64,000 nucleotides of DNA, taken from Crocinitomicaceae bacterium. GTDB taxonomy: Bacteria > Bacteroidota > Bacteroidia > Flavobacteriales_D > Crocinitomicaceae. A program made the translations under genes and the position numbers. The notes below the pieces were generated by a model. That model did no database searches. It was not told the DNA's origin and worked only from the letters and a program-made list of their open reading frames with translations. This document shows positions 39,071-49,852 of the stretch, one piece after another (the stretch's first letter is position 1; every line of letters starts with the position of its first letter). The stretch lies in contig JAQXCN010000031.1 in the NCBI GenBank assembly GCA_029251865.1, forward strand, positions 1-64,000. Direction: 5' to 3'.

Positions 39071-40324
39071 ATGGCCTATTTATTTACTTCAGAATCTGTT
39101 TCTGAAGGTCACCCAGATAAAGTAGCAGATCAAATATCTGACGCACTTATTGATAATTTCCTTGCCTTTGACCCAGATTCCAAAGTCGCATGTGAAACAC
39201 TCGTCACCACGGGACAGGTGGTTTTGGCAGGAGAAGTAAAATCTAATACTTATTTAGACGTTCAAAAAATTGCACGAGATGTAATTAACAAGATTGGATA
39301 TACCAAAAGTGAGTATATGTTTGATGGCAATTCATGTGGTGTGTTTTCAGCAATTCATGAACAATCTTCAGACATAAACCAGGGTGTTGAACGTGCGGTA
39401 AAAGAGGAACAAGGCGCGGGAGATCAGGGAATGATGTTTGGATATGCAACGAACGAAACAGAAAGTTTCATGCCTCTTCCATTGGAGATTTCTCATCTTC
39501 TACTTAAGGAATTGGCAGCACTCAGAAGAGAAAATAATGAAGTAACCTATTTAAGACCGGATTCTAAATCTCAAGTTACCATTGAATATTCAGATGACAA
39601 CAAACCTATTCGTATTGATGCAATTGTAATTTCAACACAGCACGATGATTTCGATGGAGAACAAAAAATGCTGGCAAAAATAAAAAATGACGTCATTGCC
39701 ATTCTTATCCCTCGGGTTAAGGCATTACTTCCTAAAGAAACACAGGCATTATTTACAGACAATATTACCTACCATGTAAATCCAACTGGAGTATTTGTTA
39801 TTGGTGGCCCACATGGAGATACGGGATTAACAGGAAGAAAAATTATTGTTGATACATATGGTGGTAAAGGTGCCCACGGTGGTGGTGCTTTTTCTGGAAA
39901 AGATCCATCAAAAGTTGACCGGTCTGCAGCTTACGCAACGCGTCACATTGCAAAAAATGCAATTGCTGCAGGTTTGAGTGATGAGATTTTGGTGCAAGTG
40001 GCCTATGCTATTGGGGTTGCTAAACCTATGGGACTATATGTTGATACTTACGGAACTTCCAAAGTTAACCTTACGGATGGAGAGATTGCGAGAAAGCTTG
40101 AAGACCTTTTTGACATGCGACCTTATGCAATTGAGACAAGATTCAATCTCAGAACACCTATTTATTCAGAATCTGCTGCTTACGGCCACATGGGTCGAGA
40201 ATGTAAAGAAGTAGAAAAAGTTTTTAAAGATGCCTCTGGGACTACGAAAACGATGACAGTCAAACTCTTTCCTTGGGAGGAGTTAAACTTTGTAGAAAAA
40301 ATCAAAGCTGACTTTGATTTATAA
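39071..40324 (+). CDS. metK: S-adenosylmethionine synthetase
   Basis: [77 protein letters not shown]. Confidence 0.99.
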   Translation: MAYLFTSESVSEGHPDKVADQISDALIDNFLAFDPDSKVACETLVTTGQVVLAGEVKSNTYLDVQKIARDVINKIGYTKSEYMFDGNSCGVFSAIHEQSSDINQGVERAVKEEQGAGDQGMMFGYATNETESFMPLPLEISHLLLKELAALRRENNEVTYLRPDSKSQVTIEYSDDNKPIRIDAIVISTQHDDFDGEQKMLAKIKNDVIAILIPRVKALLPKETQALFTDNITYHVNPTGVFVIGGPHGDTGLTGRKIIVDTYGGKGAHGGGAFSGKDPSKVDRSAAYATRHIAKNAIAAGLSDEILVQVAYAIGVAKPMGLYVDTYGTSKVNLTDGEIARKLEDLFDMRPYAIETRFNLRTPIYSESAAYGHMGRECKEVEKVFKDASGTTKTMTVKLFPWEELNFVEKIKADFDL

Positions 40325-40341
40325 ATAATTTTCATTTCAAT

Positions 40342-40369
40342 AAAAGGTCCTTCGGGGCCTTTTTTTTGT
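40342..40369 (+). terminator. Rho-independent terminator downstream of metK
   Basis: AAAAGGTCC-TTCG-GGGCCTTTT stem (one T-G pair) closing a C(TTCG)G tetraloop, followed by a T tract. Confidence 0.85.
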
Positions 40370-40464
40370 TAAATACTATTTTTTCAAAAAAACTGCCAAC
40401 GTACCCATAATAAAGAAAAAGTAATATTTTTACAAGGATTGAATAACTGTACAAGAAACCAATT

Positions 40465-41829
40465 ATGCAAAAATCTATTTTCACACTTCTAATTTTAACT
40501 TTTTCACTTTCAGCTTTAAGTCAAAAAATATCATTTTTTGATAAGTTGATGGCCAAAAAACTAATTGGAGAAGGGAATGAATTATTATACGCTGGCAGAA
40601 CAAGTGAAGCAATGTTAACCTATGAAAGTGCAAAGCTAAAAAACCCACTTTCAGGAGAGGCTTGTTACCATCTTGGTGTTGCTGAATTCTATCTCAGAAG
40701 CTTTTATAACGCACACGAAAATGCCATTGCCGCCGAAAAATTAATCCAAAAGAAAAAAAATGGTGAATATTATTATTATATCGGGAGAATATATCATTCG
40801 GTTAATGAAATAGATACGGCAAAATATTACTACATCCGCGCCCAAGAAAAACTAGGGCCAAGAATATCTAAAGATTATGATCTAGATATACTTATCAAGC
40901 AATGTGATTTTGTACAAAACGAGATAAAAAATAAAGTTAAATATATCTGTAAACCGTTTTCGAGAGCTGTAAATTCCAAGTATGACGAGTACGGTGCAAT
41001 CTTAATTTACGACAAGCAAAGACTATTTTTTACAGCAAGACAACCGGAGACAACAGGTAATAATATTAATTATGGCGACCAAAAGTTTTATGAAGATATC
41101 TATCGTGCTGATTGGAACACAGAAAAAAACAATTGGGAAATCAATACAACCGATATGGAAGATTACAATACCGAAGGCTTTGATGCATTAAATTTCATTT
41201 CGCGTAATGGGAATTATGGACTTCTCACAATCAACACCTCCGCAACAATTGAAAAGTCCACCACAAGTTCAGAGATTTATGAGTTTGAAGCAGACGAAGA
41301 AGACAGTACATGGTATATTGACCCAATAAAGTCAGAATCTATAAACACAAGCTATTTTGAAGGCTCTGCTACTATTTCAGACACGAGTTTTGATGAGGAT
41401 GAAACGGCCACACAAACGATGATATTTGTGAGTGATAGAAATTCTGAAAAAAGTCTAACTGATTTATATTCAGTGCAACGCATTGATGATAAATGGGGTG
41501 ATGCAAAACCTATCATGGAAATTAACACCACAGGTCGCGAAACCACGCCTTTCCTATCAGCAGATGGTTCTTTTTTGTTTTTTAGCAGCGATGCCTTGCC
41601 GGGAATGGGAGGATACGATGTCTATTATTGCAAATGGGAAAATAATAAATGGGGTTCACCCGTAAATATGGGTGCGGCCATTAATACAGTTAATGATGAT
41701 ACACATTTTCAGTATTTTCCAGAATATGGAATAGGTACTATTTCTACGATAACTGATTTTGATGGATATTTCAGTTATGATATATTTCAATTTGATCTCG
41801 ACGCTTTAAATTTCCCTTTTCAAAAATAG
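40465..41829 (+). CDS. TPR/PD40-type periplasmic repeat protein
   Basis: Signal peptide, TPR-like N-terminus, ETTPFLSADGSFLFFSSDALPGMGGYDVYYCKW PD40 signature. Confidence 0.75.
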   Translation: MQKSIFTLLILTFSLSALSQKISFFDKLMAKKLIGEGNELLYAGRTSEAMLTYESAKLKNPLSGEACYHLGVAEFYLRSFYNAHENAIAAEKLIQKKKNGEYYYYIGRIYHSVNEIDTAKYYYIRAQEKLGPRISKDYDLDILIKQCDFVQNEIKNKVKYICKPFSRAVNSKYDEYGAILIYDKQRLFFTARQPETTGNNINYGDQKFYEDIYRADWNTEKNNWEINTTDMEDYNTEGFDALNFISRNGNYGLLTINTSATIEKSTTSSEIYEFEADEEDSTWYIDPIKSESINTSYFEGSATISDTSFDEDETATQTMIFVSDRNSEKSLTDLYSVQRIDDKWGDAKPIMEINTTGRETTPFLSADGSFLFFSSDALPGMGGYDVYYCKWENNKWGSPVNMGAAINTVNDDTHFQYFPEYGIGTISTITDFDGYFSYDIFQFDLDALNFPFQK

Positions 41830-41861
41830 AGACTATTTTCATTATACAATAAGCCTCACTT

Positions 41862-42635
41862 ATGAACCGTTATTTTTTTGAAATTTCATACGATGGTACA
41901 AATTTCTTTGGTTGGCAAATTCAACCAACAGAACGTACAATTCAAGGCACCATAGAAGATGTCCTTTACAAGCTGTGTTCACTTAATCATATACAAATTG
42001 TGGGATGTGGAAGAACTGATACGGGGGTTCATGCGAAAAAATACTTTTTTCACGCCGATATGGAACTAAAAATGGACGAAGAAAACTTTATGTATAAACT
42101 TAATTGCATGTTACCTCAAAGTATTTCAGTTCAAAGTCTTCAACAAGTAGATGATAATTTACATGCAAGGTTCGATGCCAAACTTAGAACATACAGGTAT
42201 TTTATACACCCGAAAAAAGACCCATTTAAAAAATCATTTTCGTGGTTTATTTCGCAATCTTTAGATTTTGAGTTAATGCAAAAAGCAGCAAATACTTTAA
42301 TTGGAACGCAGGACTTTGAGGCATTCTCAAAAAAACATACCGATGTGAAAAGTCATATCTGCAACGTTTCAAATGCCTGTTTTCTAGATCAAAAGCAAGG
42401 GGTCGTGTTTGAGATTTCGGCGAATCGTTTTCTCAGGAATATGGTTCGAGCTATTGTAGGAACACTCATTGAAGTCGGATTACGAAAATTGAGTATAGAA
42501 GACTTTCAAAAAATACTCGACTCAAAAGACAGACAAAAAGCGGCAGCATCCGCCCCTTCTGAAGGCCTCTACCTTTGGGATGTGATTTACCCTATTCAGC
42601 GAGACGCGCACCTTCAGTCAAAACCTCACGATTGA
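41862..42635 (+). CDS. truA: tRNA pseudouridine synthase A
   Basis: ISYDGTNFFGWQIQP, GCGRTDTGVHAKKYFFH, FEISANRFLRNMVRAIVGTLIEVG. Confidence 0.96.
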   Translation: MNRYFFEISYDGTNFFGWQIQPTERTIQGTIEDVLYKLCSLNHIQIVGCGRTDTGVHAKKYFFHADMELKMDEENFMYKLNCMLPQSISVQSLQQVDDNLHARFDAKLRTYRYFIHPKKDPFKKSFSWFISQSLDFELMQKAANTLIGTQDFEAFSKKHTDVKSHICNVSNACFLDQKQGVVFEISANRFLRNMVRAIVGTLIEVGLRKLSIEDFQKILDSKDRQKAAASAPSEGLYLWDVIYPIQRDAHLQSKPHD

Positions 42636-43479
42636 CTTTTTTAAATAGGCCTTGAAGAACACGACCTGGACCGACTTCAATAATGTGATTCGCTCCATCT
42701 ACCAACATTTTCTCCATTATCTGTGTCCATTTTACGGCGCCAGTTAATTGTAAAACTAAATTCTCTTTTATTTCATCAGCATTAGATACAGGTAGCGCAT
42801 TAACATTTTGGTAAACAGGACAAATTGGAACGTTAAAAGTTGTTGACTCAATGGCTGCTGCTAATTCTTCTCGTGCAGGCTCCATCAAAGGGGAGTGAAA
42901 CGCTCCTCCGACAGGAAGCACCATAGCTCTTCTTGCTCCAACAGCACTAAGTTTCTCGCATGCCTCTTCAACTGCAGGAATTGCTCCGGATATAACCAAC
43001 TGCCCAGGGCAATTATAATTGGCAGGGACAACAACACCGTTGATGTCCGCACAAATACTTTCAACAACTGAATCTTCTAAACCTAAGATTGCAGCCATTG
43101 TTGAAGGTTCTTTTTCACATGCGCTTTGCATTGCAATAGCACGCTTTGAAACTAAAGATAAGCCATCTTCAAAACTCAATGATTTATTTGCTACAAGTGC
43201 TGAGAATTCACCAAGAGAATGTCCCGCAACCATATCGGGTTTAAATTCTGCTCCTAAACAAGTTGCTAAAATAGTTGAATGTAAAAATATTGCAGGTTGG
43301 GTCACCTTGGTTTGCTTAAGTTCTTCGGCCGTACCTTCAAACATGACTTTTTGGATATCAAAACCTAAAATCTCATTTGCAGCAGCAAACATTTCTTTTG
43401 CCTGTGTAGAGGCGTTAAATAGGTCTTGACCCATTCCGGAGAATTGAGCACCTTGACCAGGAAAAACATAAGCTTTCAT
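42592..43479 (-). CDS. fabD: Malonyl CoA-acyl carrier protein transacylase
   Basis: AYVFPGQGAQFSGMG, VAGHSLGEFSALV, GGAFHSPLMEPAREEL. Confidence 0.97.
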   Translation of the reverse strand: MKAYVFPGQGAQFSGMGQDLFNASTQAKEMFAAANEILGFDIQKVMFEGTAEELKQTKVTQPAIFLHSTILATCLGAEFKPDMVAGHSLGEFSALVANKSLSFEDGLSLVSKRAIAMQSACEKEPSTMAAILGLEDSVVESICADINGVVVPANYNCPGQLVISGAIPAVEEACEKLSAVGARRAMVLPVGGAFHSPLMEPAREELAAAIESTTFNVPICPVYQNVNALPVSNADEIKENLVLQLTGAVKWTQIMEKMLVDGANHIIEVGPGRVLQGLFKKVNREVLTEGARLAE

Positions 43480-43494
43480 ATTTCTTTTTTTTCA

Positions 43495-43502
43495 CAAAAG
43501 TA
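43495..43502 (-). promoter_or_regulatory. -7 box (TACTTTTG) of fabD
   Basis: Exact TAnnTTTG on minus strand in the short gap upstream of fabD; no clear -33 element. Confidence 0.4.
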
Positions 43503-43519
43503 AAAGAACTAATAGAATA

Positions 43520-44377
43520 TTAAAATTGTCCATCTGAATGATATTTACCTTTCTTATAAACCTTCACCTTCAAAATAATTCCATCCACATCATATTCATA
43601 CACTTTACCGTCCCATAAAGCGCCATTTCGAAAAGTCCCATCCATCCATATCTCATCATTTTTGTTATAAACTTTGTTATAACCAAACTCCTCAAATTTC
43701 ACACCCCTTGTATTAGGTTTAATTACACGTGGGGGACGAGAGGAATTGTCTCGTATAACTGGTTTTGGCTTTTCTATTGAAGGTTTGTAGGTCCTGACAA
43801 TATTTTTCGCGCCCAAATCACTTATTATCACCTCGTATTTAAGAGACCCATTTTTATAATAATGTTTAACTGTACCAAAAGGCGCACCATTTTTTGCAGA
43901 ATATTCTAATTGTAATTTCCCGTTTTTGTAGAAATACTGAATTGTTCCCGATTCTTGACCGTTATTATTATAATTTCCTTTGTATGACACTTTTCCATTG
44001 CTGAAATAACGAACACACGTGCCTTTATATTTATTTTGAATGAACGTGGCCTCTTCCATTTTCTTAGCATTGCGATGATATCTAATGTAAAAACCTTCAG
44101 GCCTATTGTTTCGATAATTGCCCTTAAGCTTCGGGGTTTTACCATCCTTATGATACCTTACCCAAATACCTTCTTTTCTACCCTTGATAAAATTACCCTC
44201 CTCGACTTTAACCTCATCTTGGTAATTTACCGAAGGGTGATCCTTCCCTTTAAAAATCCATTTACCTGTCCTTTTACCTGTTGGATCTACAGCATTTTGG
44301 GCATTAATTGAAGTTCCAAAAGGAAAGGCATGAAGCAATATAAGGAACAAAATAGGTTTCATAAGACTAAAATACAA
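43520..44377 (-). CDS. MORN-variant repeat protein (secreted)
   Basis: Repeated G-x-W/Y-x-(R/K)Y-(H/Y)xxGK units (EGIWVRYHKDGKTPKLKGNY; GTCVRYFSNGKVSYKGNY; GTIQYFYKNGKLQLEY). Confidence 0.8.
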   Translation of the reverse strand: MYFSLMKPILFLILLHAFPFGTSINAQNAVDPTGKRTGKWIFKGKDHPSVNYQDEVKVEEGNFIKGRKEGIWVRYHKDGKTPKLKGNYRNNRPEGFYIRYHRNAKKMEEATFIQNKYKGTCVRYFSNGKVSYKGNYNNNGQESGTIQYFYKNGKLQLEYSAKNGAPFGTVKHYYKNGSLKYEVIISDLGAKNIVRTYKPSIEKPKPVIRDNSSRPPRVIKPNTRGVKFEEFGYNKVYNKNDEIWMDGTFRNGALWDGKVYEYDVDGIILKVKVYKKGKYHSDGQF

Positions 44378-44479
44378 ATCTCCTTGGCTTAAAATGAAAA
44401 GTATTCAAATTGTGAATAAAAAAATATAAAAAGCATTAAAAATACAAGCACTTCTGACTAATTTTGTTGAGAGTCAGTC

Positions 44480-45373
44480 ATGAAAACAATAGATCCAAAA
44501 GATATTAAAATTCCTCAACTACACAGATACCTCTTAGGTGCTGTTGGCCCGAGACCGATTGCATTTGCATCGACAATAGATAAGGATGGAATTGCAAATC
44601 TTGCACCTTTTAGTTTTTTTAATGCTTTTAGTGCAAACCCACCAATTCTTGTTTTTTCACCAGCCAGATCCGGAAGGACAAATACGAACAAAGACACTTA
44701 CAATAACATAAAGGCCCTTCCTGAAGTAGTCATCAATGTTGTAAATTACGACCTTGTTCATCAAATGAGCCTTGCAAGCTCACCCTATCCATCAAGCACT
44801 GATGAATTCATTAAAAGCGGTTTGACTCCTTTAGATTCAGAATGCATAAAACCGTATAGGATTAAAGAATCTCCAGTTCAATTTGAATGTAAGGTAAACC
44901 AAGTAATTGAGTTAGGAGATCAAGGAGGAGCAGGTAATCTAATCATTTGCGAAGTTCTAAGGATTCATGTCGATGAAGAAATTCTTGACGATAATCAGAT
45001 GATTGACCAACATAAAATTGACCTCGTTTCGAGAATGGGAGGGAATTGGTATTGTCGTGCAGATGAAAATTCAATGTTCGAAATACCTAAACCCATTACA
45101 ACTTGTGGTATTGGTTATGATGAATTACCCGAAGACATTCGAAAGAGTGAAGTGTTGACGGCCAATAATTTAGGTCAGCTTGCAGGAATAGAATCATTAC
45201 CAAATGAAACAGATGTTAATGAATATAAACTCATTGAATTAAGTGAATTGTTTTTATCTTTGGATGAAGACGCCACGCAATTGGAAATTGAGATTCACAA
45301 GCGGGCAAAATTACTACTAGAAAAAAATAATTTGGAGGAAGCTTGGTTGACGCTTCTTTCTTTTAACAATTAA
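44480..45373 (+). CDS. Flavin reductase family protein
   Basis: GAVGPRPIAFASTIDKDGIANLAPFSFFNAFSANPPILVFSP; NTYNNIKA...VVINVV. Confidence 0.9.
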   Translation: MKTIDPKDIKIPQLHRYLLGAVGPRPIAFASTIDKDGIANLAPFSFFNAFSANPPILVFSPARSGRTNTNKDTYNNIKALPEVVINVVNYDLVHQMSLASSPYPSSTDEFIKSGLTPLDSECIKPYRIKESPVQFECKVNQVIELGDQGGAGNLIICEVLRIHVDEEILDDNQMIDQHKIDLVSRMGGNWYCRADENSMFEIPKPITTCGIGYDELPEDIRKSEVLTANNLGQLAGIESLPNETDVNEYKLIELSELFLSLDEDATQLEIEIHKRAKLLLEKNNLEEAWLTLLSFNN

Positions 45374-45387
45374 ATAAACAATAAAAA

Positions 45388-45771
45388 ATGTTCAAATTTC
45401 AAGGAAAAATCAAGGTTATTAATGAGACACAAGTCATAAGCGAGAAATTCAAAAAGAGAGAATTTGTTGTTACAGACACTTCTTCAATGTATCCTCAAGA
45501 TGTCATGTTTCAATCCGTTCAAGACAAATGTGATATGTTAAACGGTTATTCCGTTGAAGACCAGGTTGAAGTCTCTTTTAACCTTAGAGGTCGAGAATGG
45601 ACGAGTCCAGACGGCGTTGTTAAGTATTTCAACACTTTAGATGCGTGGAGAATTGAGAAAATGGGTCAAGGTGGTGGAATACCTGCTGCTGGACCTTCAG
45701 ATATGTCATTAGATGCGCAACCCTCCTCAGAGGCAGCTGGGACAGGCGAGAAAGACGACCTTCCGTTCTAA
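45388..45771 (+). CDS. DUF3127-like/OB-fold-like protein
   Basis: KREFVVTD...YPQDVMFQSVQDKCDML...VSFNLRGREW...YFNTLDAWRIEK; acidic DDLPF tail. Confidence 0.8.
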   Translation: MFKFQGKIKVINETQVISEKFKKREFVVTDTSSMYPQDVMFQSVQDKCDMLNGYSVEDQVEVSFNLRGREWTSPDGVVKYFNTLDAWRIEKMGQGGGIPAAGPSDMSLDAQPSSEAAGTGEKDDLPF

Positions 45772-45792
45772 TGAATTTAGAAACTTCAAAAC

Positions 45793-45818
45793 TGGGGCTT
45801 AGGCCCCATTTTTTTTGC
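45793..45818 (+). terminator. Terminator-like hairpin between convergent genes
   Basis: TGGGGC-TTAG-GCCCCA perfect 6-bp stem followed by T8; its loop carries the aroA stop codon on the opposite strand. Confidence 0.8.
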
Positions 45819-47058
45819 GCTTTAATTTTTTTAAATCTCCCCAAAAATCTGGATAACTTTTCGTCACGGCATCAGCACCTTCAATAGTAAGACTAGAGTC
45901 TAGATTTAGTGCTGTAATAGCTAGACACATTGCTATTCTATGGTCCCCATGAGAATCAACAACTACATCACCCTTTAAACCACCTCCTACAATTAATAAA
46001 TCATCTCCATCAACACAAATGTTGGCACCTAGTTTTTTGAATTCAGAAACTAAAGCATTAGAGCGGTTACTTTCTTTATTCAAAAGTCTATGCACACCTC
46101 TTATTCTAGAAACTCCCCTAACATAAACTGCCAAAGTTGTTAATGCTGGAAATAAGTCTGGACAATCAGTGGCATCAAAATCAAAACCAAAAAATACATC
46201 TTCCGAAAACTCAAAAAGACCTTTATCTAAATCATAGTCAACATTGAGTTCTTTCAAAAGCTCAAGAATTTTCTTATCCGCTTGGTACGAATTCTCATTT
46301 AAACCGTAGATTCTCAATTCATGCCCTAAAAGACGCGCTACAATCCAATAACTTGCCGCACTCCAATCTCCCTCTACAACATAATTCGTAGATTGATAAC
46401 ATCTATACTTTGGAAGTACAAATTTACTAATGCCGTCAAAAGCGATGGATATTCCATATTTACTAATCGTATTTAAGGTCATTAATAAATAAGGTTTGCT
46501 CGTTAAATTCTCAGCATGTATCGTTATCTCTTTGTTTTGGGTAGAAAGACCGATAAGTAATCCAGATAAAAATTGAGATGTCCCCTCAGCATTGACTTTA
46601 TATTTATCAGAAGTAATGCCTCCATTAATTTGATACGGCAGATGCCCGTTGACAGAATGAATTGATAAATTTTGAGTGCCTCCAAAATCTTCTATAAAGC
46701 GATGATCTCTTTTAAGTAATGAACCATCCCCATGTAATTCAAAAGAACCTTCGAGGACTGTGGATAATGCGGCAATTAACCTGAATGTCAAACCACTTTC
46801 TCCACACTGAAAACGACCACTCCTTGGTAGCTGAGTCGCGCCTTGAATCTCGATAAATTCATTTTTAACAGCTTTTTCAGCGCCAAGAACACCAATACAT
46901 GAAAGCATCGCTTTCACATCGTCACTTTTGCCATAATTATAGATCAGAGATTTATTTGGAACAAGAGCCGCAACTAAAATCGCTCGTTGCGCATCACTCT
47001 TTGAAGCAGGAATATTTATCTCACCAATCCTCTGTCCCGAACTTACCTTCTTGATCAT
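45799..47058 (-). CDS. aroA: 3-phosphoshikimate 1-carboxyvinyltransferase (EPSP synthase)
   Basis: PASKSDAQRAILVAAL, CGESGLTFRLIAAL, TSQFLSGLLIGL, EGDWSAASYW, DHRIAMCLAI. Confidence 0.93.
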   Translation of the reverse strand: MIKKVSSGQRIGEINIPASKSDAQRAILVAALVPNKSLIYNYGKSDDVKAMLSCIGVLGAEKAVKNEFIEIQGATQLPRSGRFQCGESGLTFRLIAALSTVLEGSFELHGDGSLLKRDHRFIEDFGGTQNLSIHSVNGHLPYQINGGITSDKYKVNAEGTSQFLSGLLIGLSTQNKEITIHAENLTSKPYLLMTLNTISKYGISIAFDGISKFVLPKYRCYQSTNYVVEGDWSAASYWIVARLLGHELRIYGLNENSYQADKKILELLKELNVDYDLDKGLFEFSEDVFFGFDFDATDCPDLFPALTTLAVYVRGVSRIRGVHRLLNKESNRSNALVSEFKKLGANICVDGDDLLIVGGGLKGDVVVDSHGDHRIAMCLAITALNLDSSLTIEGADAVTKSYPDFWGDLKKLKRKKNGA

Positions 47059-48146
47059 GAAGATTTACTTGTCTTGGGATTCATGATTCGAGTTTGATGT
47101 CGAATAGACTCTTGATGAATGGCATCCATTAAAGTTCGGACAAATTGCGGTGTCAAATGATATTCTTCACTCTGATTTAACCTTTTTGATATGAGGCTAC
47201 TCCAATGTTCCTGTTGAAGAATTGTAATCTTATTTTCTCGTTTTAAAATACCCACTTCTTCACTAAGTTGCATACGGTCACTTAATAAGTTAAATAACTC
47301 ATCGTCGAGCACAGAAACTTTCGATCTTATTTCATCAATCATTGTTGCAACATCTTGGGAGAAGTTAGGTTGACGCAAAACCAACTTAGAAAGAAGAGCG
47401 TCTAAATCATTAGCGTTCACTTGTTGTTTAGCATCTGAAAGAGCCTTGTCTGGGCTTGGATGCGTCTCAATCATTAAACCATCGAAGTTTAAATCCATAG
47501 CATACTGACTGACCTCTAAAAGAAGGTTTCTATTTCCGGTAATATGACTAGGGTCACAAATCATTGGGACATCTGATCGCTTTTCTTTGAAGGCAATTGG
47601 AATTTCCCAACTTGGGACGTTACGATATTTGACATGATTATAAATTGAAAAACCTCTATGTATAGCCGTTAAATCTTCTAATCCTGCATTGTTGAAACGC
47701 TCAAATGCTCCAAGCCATAATTCTAAGTCAGGATTGATGGGGTTTTTAATGAGAATTGGTGTTTTTGTGCCTTTAAGGGCATCAGCAATATCCTGAACAG
47801 CAAAAGGATTTACAGTAGTTCGCGCTCCTATCCAAAGTGCATCAACGCCAGCTTTTAAAGCAGCTTCAACATGCGTTTTATTTGCGACTTCCGTACAAGT
47901 CGGAACCTCCAAAAGGCTTCCGGCTTTAACAAGCCAAGGCAATGCCTTCAATCCGAGGCCTTCAAAACTATTTGGATGTGTTCGCGGTTTCCAAATACCT
48001 GCACGTAGCATGTTTACTTTATTTGTAGCTACAATATTTGTTGTTATCGAGGATACTTGCGCATGGGACTCAGCACTACAGGGACCTGCGATCACAAAAA
48101 TATCTGCTTGATTTCTTATTCTCTCTACCAGAGTTCCCTTCATCAT
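47055..48146 (-). CDS. DAHP synthase fused to chorismate mutase
   Basis: VIAGPCSAES, RAGIWKPRTHPNSFEGLGLKAL, PMICDPSHITGNR; C-terminal chorismate mutase helices (LDDELFNLLSDRMQLSEEVGILKRENK). Confidence 0.95.
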   Translation of the reverse strand: MMKGTLVERIRNQADIFVIAGPCSAESHAQVSSITTNIVATNKVNMLRAGIWKPRTHPNSFEGLGLKALPWLVKAGSLLEVPTCTEVANKTHVEAALKAGVDALWIGARTTVNPFAVQDIADALKGTKTPILIKNPINPDLELWLGAFERFNNAGLEDLTAIHRGFSIYNHVKYRNVPSWEIPIAFKEKRSDVPMICDPSHITGNRNLLLEVSQYAMDLNFDGLMIETHPSPDKALSDAKQQVNANDLDALLSKLVLRQPNFSQDVATMIDEIRSKVSVLDDELFNLLSDRMQLSEEVGILKRENKITILQQEHWSSLISKRLNQSEEYHLTPQFVRTLMDAIHQESIRHQTRIMNPKTSKSS

Positions 48147-48296
48147 ATCTTTTGTTTAAACCTTTAATTTAAAAGTAATGATATAACGTGCTTAATTCTA
48201 TTTTAGTTCAAATAAGATACAAAAATCGGCATGAATTAAAGCCATTCGTTTTAATGAAAACATGTAATAATCAGACTGTAAATAAAATGCCCTCCT

Positions 48297-49802
48297 TTAA
48301 TGGATTGCTCCTGCGTCTATGGCATCTTCCTCCTCTAACGGTCCGGTAACCAACCACCTTTCTCGTAAATATATAACCAAGCCAATATATAAAACGCCCC
48401 AGAACATTAAAGAGATGCCCAATACTGTTTGATCACCACCATCACCGACCATGTCTTCTCCAAAGAAATCAAAAAAGCGGAAGAAGAAAGCGCCTAAAAC
48501 GATCAATACACCAAGGTATAGATACAGCTCCGAATGAGAACTCAAACCGAAGCTCACGTAATCATAACCTAACCAAAGTAAATAAAACCAAATTAGATAT
48601 GACCCGAATGAGACAGGTATTATATAAACAACAAGAAATACAAATAAGGGAAACCAAAGTAACTTTGGATTAATGGAAATTTCATTTAACTCAATTTCTT
48701 CACTAAACAAATAAAACGCGCAAATAAAAAGGCCGATTAAAATCAAATATGATACCTGCTTTGCAAAGGAATAATTTTCAAACAACGCTATTGACTCTTG
48801 AGCCATTGAATACAATTCTTCAACGGACATAAGAAAGCCTAAGACAACGATTAACAATATTGAAGAAATCTCCACGGACCGTCCAAATAGCGATGACGAT
48901 TTTGAGAAATAAGCGCGAGAAAAAAGGTATACGCCGGGAAATACCACAGCAATAATTGGAATATATAAACCACTTGATCCAGACAATTGAAAAAAGGATA
49001 GAGATAAAACAGCAACTAAAAACAAGATTCCAAAAATAGATTCACGTGGACCAATGTCTTTTATCAACTTTAACTTAGGTAACCAAAAATACAAGATCAA
49101 TGCAACAAAAGCCCACAACATTTGCGGTAGAAAAGAAAGCCAATTATCCTCAACTCCAAATGATAGCAATACTGAAGCTAAGGCCAAAAAGACCAAATAA
49201 ATATAAGAGGCAATTACAGAATTTAAGTGATACACTAAAAAAATACCTAAAGCTAAAATTCCGAAGGATAAAATATCTTTTCTGAACCATTCTATTAATT
49301 CAAAATTCTCATAAGCCATCAGAACGGTTGCAGAAGAACCTAGGTAAAGAAAGAGTGCCGAAATTTCACGCCAAAGCCGATGGTTTTCATAAACTGTACG
49401 ACAAACAAAATAAACAGATAGACCAATAAGTAAGGGTAGAAAGACAAACTTATCATAAGTATCTGAAGAAAAGTCTTCAGGCCATATAAGTATCAATAAG
49501 CCTGCAAAAAAACTTAAAATACCGACAGTAGCAAATGAAAATTTCAAAAATTTATATATCGGATAGGAATGTCCCGGCTCAGCAGCTTCAAGGAGCTGTT
49601 TTTTTAATGTTTCTGCATCTAAGTCAGCATGCTCCAATTGGGAAAAATGCTTTTGCAACCATTTCTTTTTCTCATAAATAATTAAAGACTGAATGACAGG
49701 TAGTAAGAGAAAATAAAATAAAACAGATATCGTAACTGTACCAAAAACAGCTATAAAATTTGAATTAAAAAGTAGCATGTTCAAAAAAGAGGATGACATC
49801 AT
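48297..49802 (-). CDS. Polytopic membrane protein of unknown function
   Basis: About 12 hydrophobic segments in 501 aa; no transporter signature recognised. Confidence 0.6.
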   Translation of the reverse strand: MMSSSFLNMLLFNSNFIAVFGTVTISVLFYFLLLPVIQSLIIYEKKKWLQKHFSQLEHADLDAETLKKQLLEAAEPGHSYPIYKFLKFSFATVGILSFFAGLLILIWPEDFSSDTYDKFVFLPLLIGLSVYFVCRTVYENHRLWREISALFLYLGSSATVLMAYENFELIEWFRKDILSFGILALGIFLVYHLNSVIASYIYLVFLALASVLLSFGVEDNWLSFLPQMLWAFVALILYFWLPKLKLIKDIGPRESIFGILFLVAVLSLSFFQLSGSSGLYIPIIAVVFPGVYLFSRAYFSKSSSLFGRSVEISSILLIVVLGFLMSVEELYSMAQESIALFENYSFAKQVSYLILIGLFICAFYLFSEEIELNEISINPKLLWFPLFVFLVVYIIPVSFGSYLIWFYLLWLGYDYVSFGLSSHSELYLYLGVLIVLGAFFFRFFDFFGEDMVGDGGDQTVLGISLMFWGVLYIGLVIYLRERWLVTGPLEEEDAIDAGAIH

Positions 49803-49852
49803 AATCGTTCGTTTATTAAATTTAAATATAGAAATAAAAAAGGTAATCTATT

